The position numbers were made by a program, and so were the translations under genes. A stretch of 64,000 nt of DNA from Rhodobacteraceae bacterium Araon29 (GTDB lineage Bacteria; Pseudomonadota; Alphaproteobacteria; Rhodobacterales; Rhodobacteraceae). Positions 1-9,154 of the stretch are shown piece after piece. The DNA lies in NCBI GenBank assembly GCA_039640505.1, contig CP046865.1:3501661-3565660 (forward strand), in the 5' to 3' direction. The notes beneath the pieces were generated by a model, which was not told where the DNA came from, made no database searches, and saw nothing but the letters and a program-made list of their open reading frames with translations. The number at the start of each line of letters is the position of its first letter. Position 1 is the stretch's first letter.

Positions 1-751
1 CTGCCTGCCCCACCAGATCGACGGCAACAACCATTGGATCGGCGGATTTGTCTGCCAAGATTAGGCTATCCGTAGGACCCGCAATCATATCAATGCCAAC
101 GCGGCCAAATAAAATACGCTTTGCCTCGGCAACAAACTGATTTCCCGGTCCGACTAAGATATTTGCTTTGGGGAGACCAAAAAGACCAAAGGTCATGGAC
201 GCCACACCCTGCACACCGCCCATTGCCATGATTGTATCTGCGCCGCAAACATGCGCTGCATAAATAATTGCAGGTGCAATGCCGACGTCTGGACGAGGAG
301 GAGAGCAGGCAACGATGTGGTTACATCCAGCAACCTTGGCCGTCGTAACGGTCATAATAGCACTTGCGATGTGGCTATAACGCCCCCCAGGAATATAACA
401 ACCCGCCGCATCGACAGGAATGCTTTTCTGGCCTGCTATCAAACCCGGAACCACTTCAATTTGAATATCTTTCAACGTCGCTTTTTGCGCTTCCGCAAAT
501 CTGCGCACATTATCATGAGCGAAATCAATATCGCGCTTCAGCTGTTCTGGAACCAATGCGGCGGCCGCGTTGATTTCTTCTTTGGTCAAAATTACATTGC
601 CAGAGTATTTGTCAAACTTGGCGGCATATTCCAACGCACCTGCATCGCCACGGGTTTCGATATCGTTGAGAATACTCTGAACAGTAGCGCTTACATCTGT
701 AGCATCAGAGGTTGAGGTCAAGGTTGCTTTTTTAAGGTATTCTCTCGTCAT
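1..751 (-). CDS. Histidinol dehydrogenase family enzyme (HisD/HpsN-type), 3' end outside window
   Basis: Reading the minus strand from the ATG at 751 gives an open frame running off the left edge, about 250 residues. It shows the HisD-family signature regions CYIPGGRYSH, VGPGNQFVAEAKR and GIDMIAGPTDSLILAD, which build the NAD and substrate site. Family members oxidise histidinol or, in the HpsN branch, sulfopropanediol. The setting (TRAP-permease remains and a LacI regulator, no other his genes) favours a catabolic role such as sulfopropanediol oxidation over histidine synthesis; that is inference. The start is the first ATG of the frame. The C-terminal half cannot be judged. Confidence 0.85.
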   Translation of the reverse strand, partial: MTREYLKKATLTSTSDATDVSATVQSILNDIETRGDAGALEYAAKFDKYSGNVILTKEEINAAAALVPEQLKRDIDFAHDNVRRFAEAQKATLKDIQIEVVPGLIAGQKSIPVDAAGCYIPGGRYSHIASAIMTVTTAKVAGCNHIVACSPPRPDVGIAPAIIYAAHVCGADTIMAMGGVQGVASMTFGLFGLPKANILVGPGNQFVAEAKRILFGRVGIDMIAGPTDSLILADKSADPMVVAVDLVGQA

Positions 752-760
752 GTAAGATTC

Positions 761-1054
761 CTACTTATAGAAGTCCGGCAAAGGTGTGGTCGACAGCGCC
801 GGGATGCATGCAATGAAGATCACCACAAACAGCATGAAAAACGCGAACGGTGTAGTTCTAGCAGAAATGCGAAGTATAGACTCGCCTGTCAACCCAGAAA
901 CAACAAAAAGGCTTAATCCCAGCAGAGCCTTGATAAACCTCAAACCAAGTGCGGTGATGATCGTCCAAAAGCGACAAATTGCAAAATGAACCCACGATAA
1001 AGGCGCAGCCGAAAACCGCGCACTAAAAGCAGATAGGTTTAGGGACATGTCCAT
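761..1054 (-). pseudogene. Decayed C-terminal fragment of a TRAP transporter large permease (DctM-like)
   Basis: The translated end, with LSLFVVSGLTGESILR followed by a final hydrophobic helix, resembles the last two helices of DctM-type TRAP permeases. There the normal sequence is roughly GLITPPxGLxLFVVxG. Here the TPP stretch is scrambled (GLRFIKALLGLSLF), and only about 100 of the usual 420 or more residues remain. It lies 9 bp upstream of the HisD-like gene in the same orientation. TRAP permeases commonly accompany HpsN-type dehydrogenases, so this may be the remains of the matching uptake system. An alternative is a genuine small membrane protein. Confidence 0.5.
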
Positions 1055-1087
1055 TACAAGCTCGTTGATAGATGATTCTGGACATTG

Positions 1088-1123
1088 TGTAAGCGCTTGC
1101 ATTTATTTCTGCAAGCGCTTACA
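1088..1123. promoter_or_regulatory. Twin LacI-type operators in the divergent promoter region
   Basis: Two 14-bp palindromic elements, TGTAAGCGCTTGCA (1088-1101) and TGCAAGCGCTTACA (1110-1123), are exact reverse complements of each other, 8 bp apart. Each has the central GCGC typical of LacI/GalR operators. They lie 73 bp upstream of the LacI-family start and upstream of the minus-strand TRAP remnant and HisD-like gene. The natural reading is autoregulation plus control of the divergent catabolic genes. Confidence 0.8.
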
Positions 1124-1195
1124 TCAGTGTTTGAGTTTTTTTTTGAAACCGCTAAAGTGACTGGAATTAACACTAAGCTGGATGCGAGAACGTTA

Positions 1196-2215
1196 ATGAC
1201 CCAAGGATCGACAGTCCCAACTTTAGCTGATGTTGCGCGCCAAGCAGGTGTTTCAACAGCAACTGTATCGCGCTGTCTTAACACGCCAGAACAGCTTAGC
1301 AAATCAACACGCGAAAGGGTTCTGCAAACCGTTCAGAATATGGGATATGCACCAAATTTTAATGCGCGGGCTCTGGCGGCAAAGAGAACAAATACCGTGG
1401 GGGCTATTATCCCCACAATGGAAAACGCGATTTTCGCGCGTGGTCTGCAGGCGTTTCAAGAAGAATTAGGGTCTCTTGGAATGACCCTACTTGTTGCCTG
1501 TTCCTCTTATGACAATGAGTTGGAGGAGCAACAGATAAGAGCCCTTACAGCACGAGGCGCTGATGCGCTTTTGCTAATTGGTCATCATCGCTCACCAAAA
1601 ATTTATGAATTTTTGGAAAAACGGGAGGTCCCAGTTTTAATATCTTGGATTTATCAAAAACACGCAGAACAAATTTCCATCGGGTTTGATAATCGAAAGG
1701 CCATTACCCCCTTGGCCGAAAAAGTGGTCGCTTTAGGGCACCAAAACATTGGATTTATATCTGCACCCACAACCGAAAATGATCGTGCGAGTGATCGAGT
1801 GGAAGGTGTTCGCGCAGTCATGCAAACATCTGGTTTAAACCCCGATGATCTAAAGTTAATCCAAATTCCTTACTCAATTGAAAACGGAGAGATCGCCTTT
1901 AATAAGTTGATGTCTTCCAGCAAACCTCCAACCGTCGTTATTTGCGGTAATGATGTTTTTGCTGTGGGTGCTGTAAAATCCGCAAAAACCCTAGGATTTG
2001 AAGTGCCAAGGGACATATCCATTACAGGATTTGATGATATAGAAATTGCCAGTGTGACTGAACCAGCGCTCACCACTGTGCATGTTCCACACCGCAAAAT
2101 GGGTAAATTAGCTGCACAAATGTTGGTTGATATGATCCATGACAGAAAGCCACAAAGCCGTGAGCTGGACACCAGTGTTAAATTAAGGGACACACTTGGC
2201 CCACCTCGTCACTGA
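1196..2215 (+). CDS. LacI/GalR-family transcriptional regulator
   Basis: The protein has 339 residues. The N-terminal helix-turn-helix reads LADVARQAGVSTATVSRCLN, followed by a hinge helix (FNARALAAKRT). The periplasmic-binding-protein-like effector domain runs from GAIIP to the end and includes ITGFDDIEIA and LTTVHVPH, typical of the C-terminal subdomain. ATG 1196 places the HTH close to the N-terminus as in the family; the frame is open further upstream but runs into the operators. It probably senses a sugar or small organic compound whose catabolism is encoded by the divergent genes. It is somewhat AT-rich relative to the core genes. Confidence 0.9.
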   Translation: MTQGSTVPTLADVARQAGVSTATVSRCLNTPEQLSKSTRERVLQTVQNMGYAPNFNARALAAKRTNTVGAIIPTMENAIFARGLQAFQEELGSLGMTLLVACSSYDNELEEQQIRALTARGADALLLIGHHRSPKIYEFLEKREVPVLISWIYQKHAEQISIGFDNRKAITPLAEKVVALGHQNIGFISAPTTENDRASDRVEGVRAVMQTSGLNPDDLKLIQIPYSIENGEIAFNKLMSSSKPPTVVICGNDVFAVGAVKSAKTLGFEVPRDISITGFDDIEIASVTEPALTTVHVPHRKMGKLAAQMLVDMIHDRKPQSRELDTSVKLRDTLGPPRH

Positions 2216-2568
2216 GCACCGTCAACCACCAGGTCAACACAGGGCTTACAAATCTCAGTGAGATTCACATTTTTTTAGTTTGGGATAAGAAGCCAAATCG
2301 CCAATCCGACCAAAGTTTAGACTATATTAAAGAGTTAGTTGCGGCACTGGAATTTGAACCTATGACCTTCTAGATAGACAATTATTTTGTGATTATAATC
2401 TCCCTAATACCCGGTCTATTATGGGCCGTTTAGTGTCCGTACTGAAATGGACAGTAATTAAGCACCCCAAATGTTTATATTTTATTTCTAAATTTTACCT
2501 TAATTCAAAATAAAAATTGCCGTAATTAGTAGCGGAAAAGTATTTAATGATCTGAGGCCCCCTGTTCT
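2216..2568. other. Intergenic region with a tRNA 3'-end remnant
   Basis: These 353 bp are AT-rich and hold no convincing gene. At 2338-2370, read on the minus strand, lies a stretch resembling a tRNA 3' half (GGTTCAAAT T-loop, then GCCGCAAC), but with a poorly paired T-stem and CTA in place of CCA. Seventeen of the eighteen bases around the T-arm match tRNA-fMet at 4025-4101. The rest, up to the flagellin start, is AT-rich leader in which no certain sigma-28 promoter was recognised. Confidence 0.5.
2338..2370 (-). other. tRNA 3'-end remnant
   Basis: The T-arm and acceptor 3' strand resemble the tRNA-fMet 1.7 kb away, but the anticodon arm and 5' half are absent. It may be a scar of an integrative element that used a tRNA gene as attachment site, or a decayed tRNA. 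The flagellin gene lies between this remnant and the intact tRNA. Confidence 0.4.
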
Positions 2569-3936
2569 ATGATCACTCTTGGAACAAATACCAGTGCCCT
2601 GATGGCTCGCGCTGCAACCACATCAATGCATGTGGATGCGGCAACAGCTATGCAGCGCCTGTCCTCAGGTCATCGCATTAATGCAGCAAAGGATGATGCT
2701 GCAGGTGTGGCTATTGCCTCTCGCCTGACCAGTCATATGCGTGGTCTGCATCAGAGCGTTCGCAATTCTATGGATGATCAAAGCGTAGTTGCAACAGCTG
2801 ACAGTGGGTTGCAACAGATTGAAAGCAGTTTGCAGCGTCTGCGAGAATTAGCGGTTCAGGCAGCGAATGATACACATTCGGATGCAGATAGGTCTAGCCT
2901 AAATCAAGAAGCTCAGCAGTTACTTGCAGGTATTGAAGCGATTGCTTCGGAAACAACTTGGGCTGGTCAGGCTTTATTGGATGGAACCTTTTCCAATAAA
3001 ACCTTCCACATTGGCAATGGAAGTACGAGTGCCGATCATATCACAACCTCAATTAGTTCAATGAATTCATCGGCTCTGGGTTTAACGTCTAACACACAGA
3101 TCCTTTCAGGAAAAAAGGACTCCTTTAATATTTCGGACGGCGCAGAAAATGGCTATATTTCGACAGGTTTTCAAACGCACGTAGATAGCCTGTCAGAGGG
3201 CATTAAGAGCTTCATAGGTTTTGATGACCAAACCTCACATCACCTGCGGGCTTCAACCTTTGATTTAGCCGCAATTGATGGACCGCTTCAATCTGCCGTT
3301 TTAACACTGAAAGCCAGACCAGCAAATTTGGGCCGGCCCCGCGATGATTACATAGCATTTTCTGCATTTGATAGCAGCGGGGCGGCTTTGTTCTCTGAAT
3401 ATAAGGTCGGCCTTGGTAAACACGCAGGGCCTAACAGCTATATTGATTCTGGCTGGCGTAGTACTACTATCTCAACAGAAGGGGTGGAAATAACATTAGA
3501 TTTATCAAATTTTTCCTCCCAGCAGGGTACAAACTTATCTATTCTGGAAGATTTAAATTCACATAGACTTTTAGATGTAAGAGTACATGACGATACATCA
3601 GTTGATTTCATGGAGTTAGAAATAATAGCCAGCTTGCATATTAACGATTTATCAAGCGCCAGGTCAGCACTCACAAAAATTGATTCAGCTCTTCAGGCGG
3701 TGAACTCTGAACGCGCAAATTTGGGGAGCTTAAGCAATCGGCTTGATAATATCATAGCAAATGCAACCAACGCTGGTACGAATGTCGCTAAGTCATTGGG
3801 CCATATCCAAGATGCAGACTTTGCAGCAGAAACGACTAGGCTTGCCAAGTCTCAAATACTGGCACAAGCATCGGCGGCAATGCTGGCTCAGGCCAATGCC
3901 TCAACCCAACATATCTTAACACTGATACTGGATTAA
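2569..3936 (+). CDS. fliC: Flagellin with an inserted central beta-sandwich-like domain
   Basis: This 455-residue protein has classical flagellin ends. The N-terminal D0/D1 region (about residues 1-165) includes MQRLSSGHRINAAKDDAAG and SGLQQIESSLQRLRELAVQA. The C-terminal D1/D0 region (about 365-455) includes NLGSLSNRLDNII and IQDADFAAETTRLAKSQIL. The middle (about 175-350) is not a usual flagellin D2/D3. Stretches such as LTLKARPANLG, ITLDLSNFSS and LLDVRVHDDTSVDFMELEI resemble a beta-sandwich module I associate with RTX and other secreted adhesins; this is recognition by eye. No other flagellar genes are in the window. The gene is more AT-rich than its neighbours and lies between a tRNA remnant and tRNA-fMet, so lateral arrival is possible. 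Confidence 0.85.
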   Translation: MITLGTNTSALMARAATTSMHVDAATAMQRLSSGHRINAAKDDAAGVAIASRLTSHMRGLHQSVRNSMDDQSVVATADSGLQQIESSLQRLRELAVQAANDTHSDADRSSLNQEAQQLLAGIEAIASETTWAGQALLDGTFSNKTFHIGNGSTSADHITTSISSMNSSALGLTSNTQILSGKKDSFNISDGAENGYISTGFQTHVDSLSEGIKSFIGFDDQTSHHLRASTFDLAAIDGPLQSAVLTLKARPANLGRPRDDYIAFSAFDSSGAALFSEYKVGLGKHAGPNSYIDSGWRSTTISTEGVEITLDLSNFSSQQGTNLSILEDLNSHRLLDVRVHDDTSVDFMELEIIASLHINDLSSARSALTKIDSALQAVNSERANLGSLSNRLDNIIANATNAGTNVAKSLGHIQDADFAAETTRLAKSQILAQASAAMLAQANASTQHILTLILD

Positions 3937-4024
3937 ATCGTAACAAGTCCGTATTTAATTCCAAAAGATAAACAGATATCAGGGTAAAAACTTGGCGACA
4001 TGAAATCTAATCAAATCAGTATTT

Positions 4025-4101
<77 letters not shown>

Positions 4102-4350
4102 CCAAGTGAGACGTCTTTAAACTGGCACTCGCGTGGCCGCAACCCCTGATCGCAATAAATGCGGTACAAATTTAGCGACTTAGCTTTTGTAGCAAATTTT
4201 TGGCCCACGCGGCCTTTTTTCACAATGTTCTCTCCACATATGTAAAATTTTTGTGCTAAAATGCGATCAAGCCAAAGCCAATGGGTAAGTTTTTAGAGTT
4301 TTGGGTGATCTTAATAAATTTCCCATAAACAATGATTTAAGGAGAGTTCT

Positions 4351-6045
4351 ATGGCCGACCTAAACGCCCGGATTGAACAGGGACGCGGCGATGAACCCGC
4401 CGATCTAGTGCTCACCGGCGGTCGTATTTTTGATCTTATAACGGGTACATTCATTGTGGGCGATGTTGCCATCTGCGGTGATATGATTGTTGGCATTGCA
4501 GATCAGTATCACGGTCATGAGGTCATAGATGTCAGCGGCTTAACTCTGGTGCCTGGATTTATAGATACCCACTTGCACATCGAATCGAGTCTGGTCACGC
4601 CGTTTGAATTCGACCGCTGCGTTGCGCCGCTTGGCATCACCACGGCGATTTGTGATCCGCATGAGATTGCCAATGTGATCGGTACTGAGGGTATTCGCTG
4701 GTTCCAAAACGCCAGCGACCATATGGTGATGGATCTGCGAGTGCAGCTTAGCTCATGCGTTCCCTCAACCGATATGGAAACGGCGGGTGCAAGGATTGAT
4801 GCCGTAGAGCTGGCTGAATTGCGGCATCACGCCTCGGGCATAGGGCTTGCCGAATTTATGAATTATCCCGGCGTAATACACCGCGACCCCGATGTTCTGG
4901 CCAAGCTAAAATTATTCGACGGGCAGCATATTGATGGGCATTGTCCGCAACTTAGCGGGCGTGACTTGAACGCTTATATCGCAGCAGGTATCCGGACCGA
5001 GCATGAGGCGACAACCGCGCAAGAAGCGCTTGAAAAGCTGCAAAAAGGCATGCGGGTGCTGATCCGCGAGGGCTCGGTTTCCAAAGACCTGACTGCCTTG
5101 CAGCCGGTTTTAACCGAACGCACTGCGCCCTATATGTGCCTGTGCACCGATGATCGCAATCCGCTAGATATCGCTGAGCATGGCCATCTGGATTACATGA
5201 TCCGCCAGTTGATCGCCCTGGGCACACCACCGCTGGCAGCGTATCGCGCAGCATCGCTTTCGGCGGCCGAAGCCTTTGGCCTAAAAGATCGCGGACATAT
5301 TGCGCCGGGCAAACGGGCCGATATTGTGGCGCTTGGATCGCTTGAAGCCTGCGATGCACAGATGGTGTTTTGCGCCGGCCGCCGGGTGGAACCCGCCCGC
5401 TTTGAGGCCCGCCCCCAATTGCCGCCAGTGGGGCGCAATTCCGTACACACACGGGCGCTGAAAGCCGCTGATTTTCGCAGCGCGGAAAACCATCGCATCA
5501 GCGATGTAATTGGCATCATCGAAGGCCAGATTATCACTGAACATCAACGGGTTGAGATAGACATCGTGGACGGCGACAAAGCCCCTGATCCGGCCCGTGA
5601 TCTGCTGCGCATTGCGGTGATCGAACGGCATGGGAAAAATGGCAATATCGCTACCGGATTTGTGCGCGGTTTTGGGCTAAAGGCGGGCGCCATTGCCTCG
5701 ACCGTGTGCCATGATCATCACAACATTGCCTGCGTTGGTGCATCTTATGCAGATATGGCGCTGGCGGCGAACCGGCTTAGCGCGATTGAGGGCGGTTTTG
5801 TCGTGGTGCGCGATGGTCAGGTTCTGGCCGAACTGGCGCTGCCTGTGGCCGGCTTGATGAGCCTTGAGCCGTTCGAGATCGTGCGCGACCGGCTGATGGA
5901 TTTACGCGCAGCGGCGCGCGGTCTGGGCGTGGTTTTGGACGAGCCGTTTTTGCAATTGGCCTTCCTTGCGCTGCCGGTGATCCCGGCGCTGAAAATCACT
6001 GATCGTGGATTGGTGGATGTGACCCACTTTGAGCTGATCAGCTAA
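4351..6045 (+). CDS. ade: Adenine deaminase
   Basis: A 564-residue amidohydrolase of the AdeC type that converts adenine to hypoxanthine and ammonia in purine salvage. The metal-binding signature DTHLHIESS is at residues 72-80 and CDPHEIANV at 101-109. The family motif CTDDRNP appears near residue 265. The C-terminal adenine-deaminase domain includes [13 protein letters not shown]. An AAGGAGAG Shine-Dalgarno precedes the ATG. It stands alone downstream of the divergently oriented tRNA-fMet. Confidence 0.95.
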   Translation: MADLNARIEQGRGDEPADLVLTGGRIFDLITGTFIVGDVAICGDMIVGIADQYHGHEVIDVSGLTLVPGFIDTHLHIESSLVTPFEFDRCVAPLGITTAICDPHEIANVIGTEGIRWFQNASDHMVMDLRVQLSSCVPSTDMETAGARIDAVELAELRHHASGIGLAEFMNYPGVIHRDPDVLAKLKLFDGQHIDGHCPQLSGRDLNAYIAAGIRTEHEATTAQEALEKLQKGMRVLIREGSVSKDLTALQPVLTERTAPYMCLCTDDRNPLDIAEHGHLDYMIRQLIALGTPPLAAYRAASLSAAEAFGLKDRGHIAPGKRADIVALGSLEACDAQMVFCAGRRVEPARFEARPQLPPVGRNSVHTRALKAADFRSAENHRISDVIGIIEGQIITEHQRVEIDIVDGDKAPDPARDLLRIAVIERHGKNGNIATGFVRGFGLKAGAIASTVCHDHHNIACVGASYADMALAANRLSAIEGGFVVVRDGQVLAELALPVAGLMSLEPFEIVRDRLMDLRAAARGLGVVLDEPFLQLAFLALPVIPALKITDRGLVDVTHFELIS

Positions 6046-6090
6046 AGCTGCGCAGCCATCACCACGGCAAAAAAGCCCGATTTGGCAGAT

Positions 6091-6123
6091 CGGTATCGCG
6101 GCAGTATCGCGGCGTTATCGCGG
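6091..6123. repeat. Three tandem copies of an 11-bp unit
   Basis: The units CGGTATCGCGG, CAGTATCGCGG and CGTTATCGCGG follow each other directly, one helical turn apart, between ade and the BrnA-like gene. They could be protein-binding sites for local regulation or simple replication slippage. Confidence 0.6.
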
Positions 6124-6198
6124 TGGTGGCAGCGCACGGCGCGGTGAGCCGATATTAACCCGCTGCGGGGCATCATGGCGGCAAAGGAGAATTGCGCC

Positions 6199-6540
6199 AT
6201 GCCCCACCGTCCCAGTAAATCCGAACTGCGTGCCCGCGACCGGCTGCTGTATAACCTTTACTATCTGCAGCGCGATGATTTTATCGACATCACCCTGCGC
6301 GATCAGGTGCCCGAGGCGTGGCACACGCTTGAGCTTGATGTGGACTGCAGCGAGCCGAAAGAAAAAATCACGCTCTATCTGGATCGCTCGGTGGTGCGGC
6401 TGTTTCGCGCCATGGGCCGCGGGTATCAGGGGCGCATCAACCGGCTGCTGTCGACCTGGGCGCAGATGAAAATCGCCGGCGAAGTGGCGCTTGAAGACAA
6501 CCTAAAAGCCCGCCTAGCCGACCCCGACGCGCGGTTTTGA
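6199..6540 (+). CDS. BrnA-like antitoxin, orphan
   Basis: This 113-residue protein ends with the BrnA-type segment ITLYLDRSVVRLFRAMGRGYQGRIN, here spanning about residues 55-80, a ribbon-helix-helix-like DNA-binding region. BrnA normally neutralises and co-represses a BrnT RNase toxin encoded just upstream; no BrnT is present. The ATG at 6199 is preferred because AAGGAG lies 9 bp upstream of it; an earlier in-frame ATG at 6175 has no such site. It may be a solitary regulator or the survivor of a lost toxin-antitoxin pair. Confidence 0.65.
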   Translation: MPHRPSKSELRARDRLLYNLYYLQRDDFIDITLRDQVPEAWHTLELDVDCSEPKEKITLYLDRSVVRLFRAMGRGYQGRINRLLSTWAQMKIAGEVALEDNLKARLADPDARF

Positions 6541-6621
6541 ATTGCGCGGGGGTGGGTCGTAATTTTGAAAAGGCCCTTCTGCTTTAGGGTGGGGCAACGC
6601 AGAAAGATCAGGAGCGGTGAT

Positions 6622-7104
6622 CTATCTATTTTCTAAGGCTGTTTTCAGTAAGAGAATTTGCTGATCAATTGTTGCAAGTTCATCAATAAGTTCTCCTCGT
6701 TTTTTTTGCAATTTATCAATATTAATATTCAGTTGGGTTTCATCTACAACACTAGTATCTAATTTCTCTTTCTTTTGATGTTTTTTCATACTCTTACGGA
6801 TTTTTAAAAATCTGGTTTTAAAAAGAGGTTGTTGCTTTGCCCACTCATACTGATCTTCATACTTTTTTTGTATGAGCTTCTTCAACTTTGGATCAGTATT
6901 GTTAGGAAACTCTTTTTTAATATTTGGATTGAATTTTCGTGTAATTATAAAATCAATTATTGTAAGCTCATCCGTGTAACGTCTATTCTTATTTGATAGT
7001 TTCTTAGAACTTCTCTTTGGACTTCTCCTATCCTCTGCCGGATCTAAAGAGTCAAAATGGCCTCTAGTTACCGTTGCACTCGACCCGTAATATGTGCCTG
7101 GCAT
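6622..7104 (-). CDS. Lysine-rich hypothetical protein with C-terminal coiled coil
   Basis: I do not recognise a family in this 160-residue protein. It is highly charged, with lysine-rich stretches over residues 27-115. The last 35 residues form a heptad-like leucine/isoleucine pattern suggestive of a coiled coil. The coding sequence is far more AT-rich than ade or the BrnA-like gene beside it, indicating recent acquisition. A GGAG Shine-Dalgarno precedes the ATG at 7104. Confidence 0.6.
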   Translation of the reverse strand: MPGTYYGSSATVTRGHFDSLDPAEDRRSPKRSSKKLSNKNRRYTDELTIIDFIITRKFNPNIKKEFPNNTDPKLKKLIQKKYEDQYEWAKQQPLFKTRFLKIRKSMKKHQKKEKLDTSVVDETQLNINIDKLQKKRGELIDELATIDQQILLLKTALENR

Positions 7105-7281
7105 GCATCTGCTCCTTGAAAATCGAAAGAGTTATAGATTTTATAATGTAAAGTTAATCTGGGGATCTCTAGGGTAAAATGCAACTTAGATGCCTAAAAA
7201 TGGGGCAAAAGCGAGTGGCAAAATTGCTAATATGCGTCTTGCTATGTCGCTGATTAAGGAGCTGGGGTGGGGCAGCAAGCG

Positions 7282-7758
7282 CTAGTCTGGACAACCTCTA
7301 AACCCGTAGACGGAATTCCTGATTGATAAAGGGAACATATGACTACTTTCGGCGTACTTGTTGTTTAAATTCTCGTGAATACCTTCTATTTTAAAAAGAG
7401 TTTCGGGGTCTGAAATACCTCGATAACAAATGTCTTTCATGTTCTCGACACCTATTAATTTCCGAGTTCTAGCCGCGCTTTTGGCGGCCTCGTTTACACA
7501 AGTCCAAACACCGGGAGTTGAATTGTTTATATTTCGGCACCCATCAAGCACCGACTTTACTGACGAGCCGTAAAAATCATCACGTTGTATGGTTTCCAAT
7601 AAATGAAACGCAATAGCTCCATAGATTAAACAGCCGGGCATCTCATCATAAGTTTCTTTGAGAAGTTCGTTACATTCTTCAATAATTTCTTCTGGAATTT
7701 CAGCCTGCACAGCAGTTCCAAAGCCGAGCGCCATAAGCGCGCATAAAATAAACCTCAT
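7282..7758 (-). CDS. Small secreted hypothetical protein
   Basis: From the ATG at 7758 (AAGGA 7 bp upstream) the product has 158 residues. It starts with a clear signal peptide, a hydrophobic core ending in AVQA, after which the mature chain begins EIPEEII. The mature part has several cysteines (for example EECNEL, PGCLIYG, DGCRN, WTCVNE, DICYRG, RGCPD), suggesting a disulfide-stabilised periplasmic protein. I do not recognise a family. Like its neighbour at 6622 it is AT-rich and probably accessory. Confidence 0.65.
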   Translation of the reverse strand: MRFILCALMALGFGTAVQAEIPEEIIEECNELLKETYDEMPGCLIYGAIAFHLLETIQRDDFYGSSVKSVLDGCRNINNSTPGVWTCVNEAAKSAARTRKLIGVENMKDICYRGISDPETLFKIEGIHENLNNKYAESSHMFPLSIRNSVYGFRGCPD

Positions 7759-8041
7759 AAAAAAATCCTTGCTGAAATTTGTCGTTAAATTCGCGGCGAA
7801 CCTTAGCACGTTTTTTCCAAATAACCTAAAGGGCCTCTAGATTGGTTATTGCGGCCAATAGTACTGACTTGAATAAAGTAACCTGTGAGTTTGGGTGAGA
7901 TAAAGCAACCGGAGCAGTGGCTGAAAAATCCAACGGCTAATTTAGTCGATCATCCGGACACGAGTTCGTAATTTTTTTATCGTTTTGATAAATTTTATGA
8001 TATGAAACCCTATATTGGTAACGCGTATTAAGAGGTGAGAT

Positions 8042-8323
8042 ATGAGGTTTTTAGCAACCTTTGAAATTACATGCAGCTTTGAGCGGTGGTTAAAGCTGGT
8101 GGATGATTTAAAGCCGCATATGGACAAGCACGGCTTGAAACTTATCACCGCGATGAGCAACGAAGATCAAACCCGGGTCTATGATCTTGGCGAGGCGGAA
8201 ACCATGGCAGGGGTCGAGGCCTTTGTGACCGACCCCGAAGTGATGCAAATGCGCCGCGAAGCGGGCGTTATTTTAGAAAGCCACGAAGTCATCACGGCGA
8301 TCAGTGAGTATCATATCTTTTAG
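8042..8323 (+). CDS. Small ferredoxin-fold-like protein, paralogue of the gene at 36147
   Basis: The 93-residue product has a beta-alpha-beta pattern typical of dimeric alpha/beta-barrel proteins and ends RREAGVILESHEVITAISEY. The gene at 36147 encodes a protein with the matching end RRQAGAVIESGVMTPISGDY and a similar layout, so the two are paralogues. I think they belong to a DUF3764-like family, but cannot confirm this. A GAGGTGAGAT Shine-Dalgarno precedes the ATG. Function unknown. Confidence 0.7.
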   Translation: MRFLATFEITCSFERWLKLVDDLKPHMDKHGLKLITAMSNEDQTRVYDLGEAETMAGVEAFVTDPEVMQMRREAGVILESHEVITAISEYHIF

Positions 8324-8613
8324 CCTGACTGGCCGAATGACCATCGCCGAAAGATGCCCTAAGAGGATGCGGTTTATGTGTTTCCTTCCTGTGAGGCTTG
8401 TGCTTGCGGGCCCGATTATCCTTTTTCGAAAAACTGCAAGTAATGGATATGAGCAAACTGTGTATGGGCCGCGGCAATAAAGACTATGAAGACGTCGCCC
8501 GCCTAGGGTTCAGTTATTAGGCTGAAATTCTCAATTTGAAAAAATTCTTGCCAAACCGTTTTAATGTTGGGGATAGTAACATTTACATATCTTGACAAAG
8601 ATTGGGGGGAAAA

Positions 8614-9060
8614 ATGAAGACTGTATCGTGCTTTTGCGGGCAATGCTCGCTTGAATTCAAACATGATCCAATGATGCATTTTATGTGTCATTGCGAAGAT
8701 TGCGAATTTTTATTCAATGGCGCGTTTAGGGGATTTGCCTATACCGAAATTGATCTTGAACTATCAGGCCCGCATGACACCTATTCTTATGAAGGCGGCA
8801 GCGGCAATCTTTTGCATCTGACATTTTGTAAAAACTGCGGGATGAACCTCTATTCAAAGCCGGACCTCCTTGAGGGTCTGGTCTATGTTTTTGCCGGTCT
8901 CATGAAAGAACATTATACGTTTGAGCCAAAGGTTGAACTCTTTGCGCATAACCGTTTACCGTGGGTGACGCGGGCCGACAGCGTTGTGCAAAGCTATGAC
9001 CATAATGGCACCATAGAGCGGGTCTCCGAGCTTTTGGAAAACATCGATCAAAGGGGATGA
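8614..9060 (+). CDS. GFA-family (glutathione-dependent formaldehyde-activating-like) zinc protein
   Basis: 148 residues with the family's zinc ligands: CFCGQC at 6-11, CHCEDC near 28-33 and CKNCG near 75-79. GFA/CENP-V-fold proteins bind zinc and some bind glutathione; most, this one included, have no proven substrate. ATG 8614 is preferred over the in-frame TTG at 8602 because the GGGGGGA stretch between them is a plausible ribosome binding site. Confidence 0.85.
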   Translation: MKTVSCFCGQCSLEFKHDPMMHFMCHCEDCEFLFNGAFRGFAYTEIDLELSGPHDTYSYEGGSGNLLHLTFCKNCGMNLYSKPDLLEGLVYVFAGLMKEHYTFEPKVELFAHNRLPWVTRADSVVQSYDHNGTIERVSELLENIDQRG

Positions 9061-9154
9061 CGCGAGTCTAAAAGATCGTTCTGCCAACTTTGCTTAACGA
9101 CCGATCTTGGATAACCTAATATGGGATCCTGTCCCCAAGCGAAAGGCATATGAA

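Noticed and set aside
2400-2470. Insertion-sequence end near TGTCCGT ... ATGGACAGT
   Set aside because: Only a short imperfect inverted match, with no transposase frame nearby.
4952-5631. Long minus-strand frames opposite adenine deaminase
   Set aside because: They lie wholly within a well-supported gene, have no family motifs and reflect GC-rich codon positions.
8442-8519. Possible 25-codon gene between the 8042 and GFA genes
   Set aside because: It has no Shine-Dalgarno, no recognisable product and no coupling to neighbours; too weak to list as a gene.
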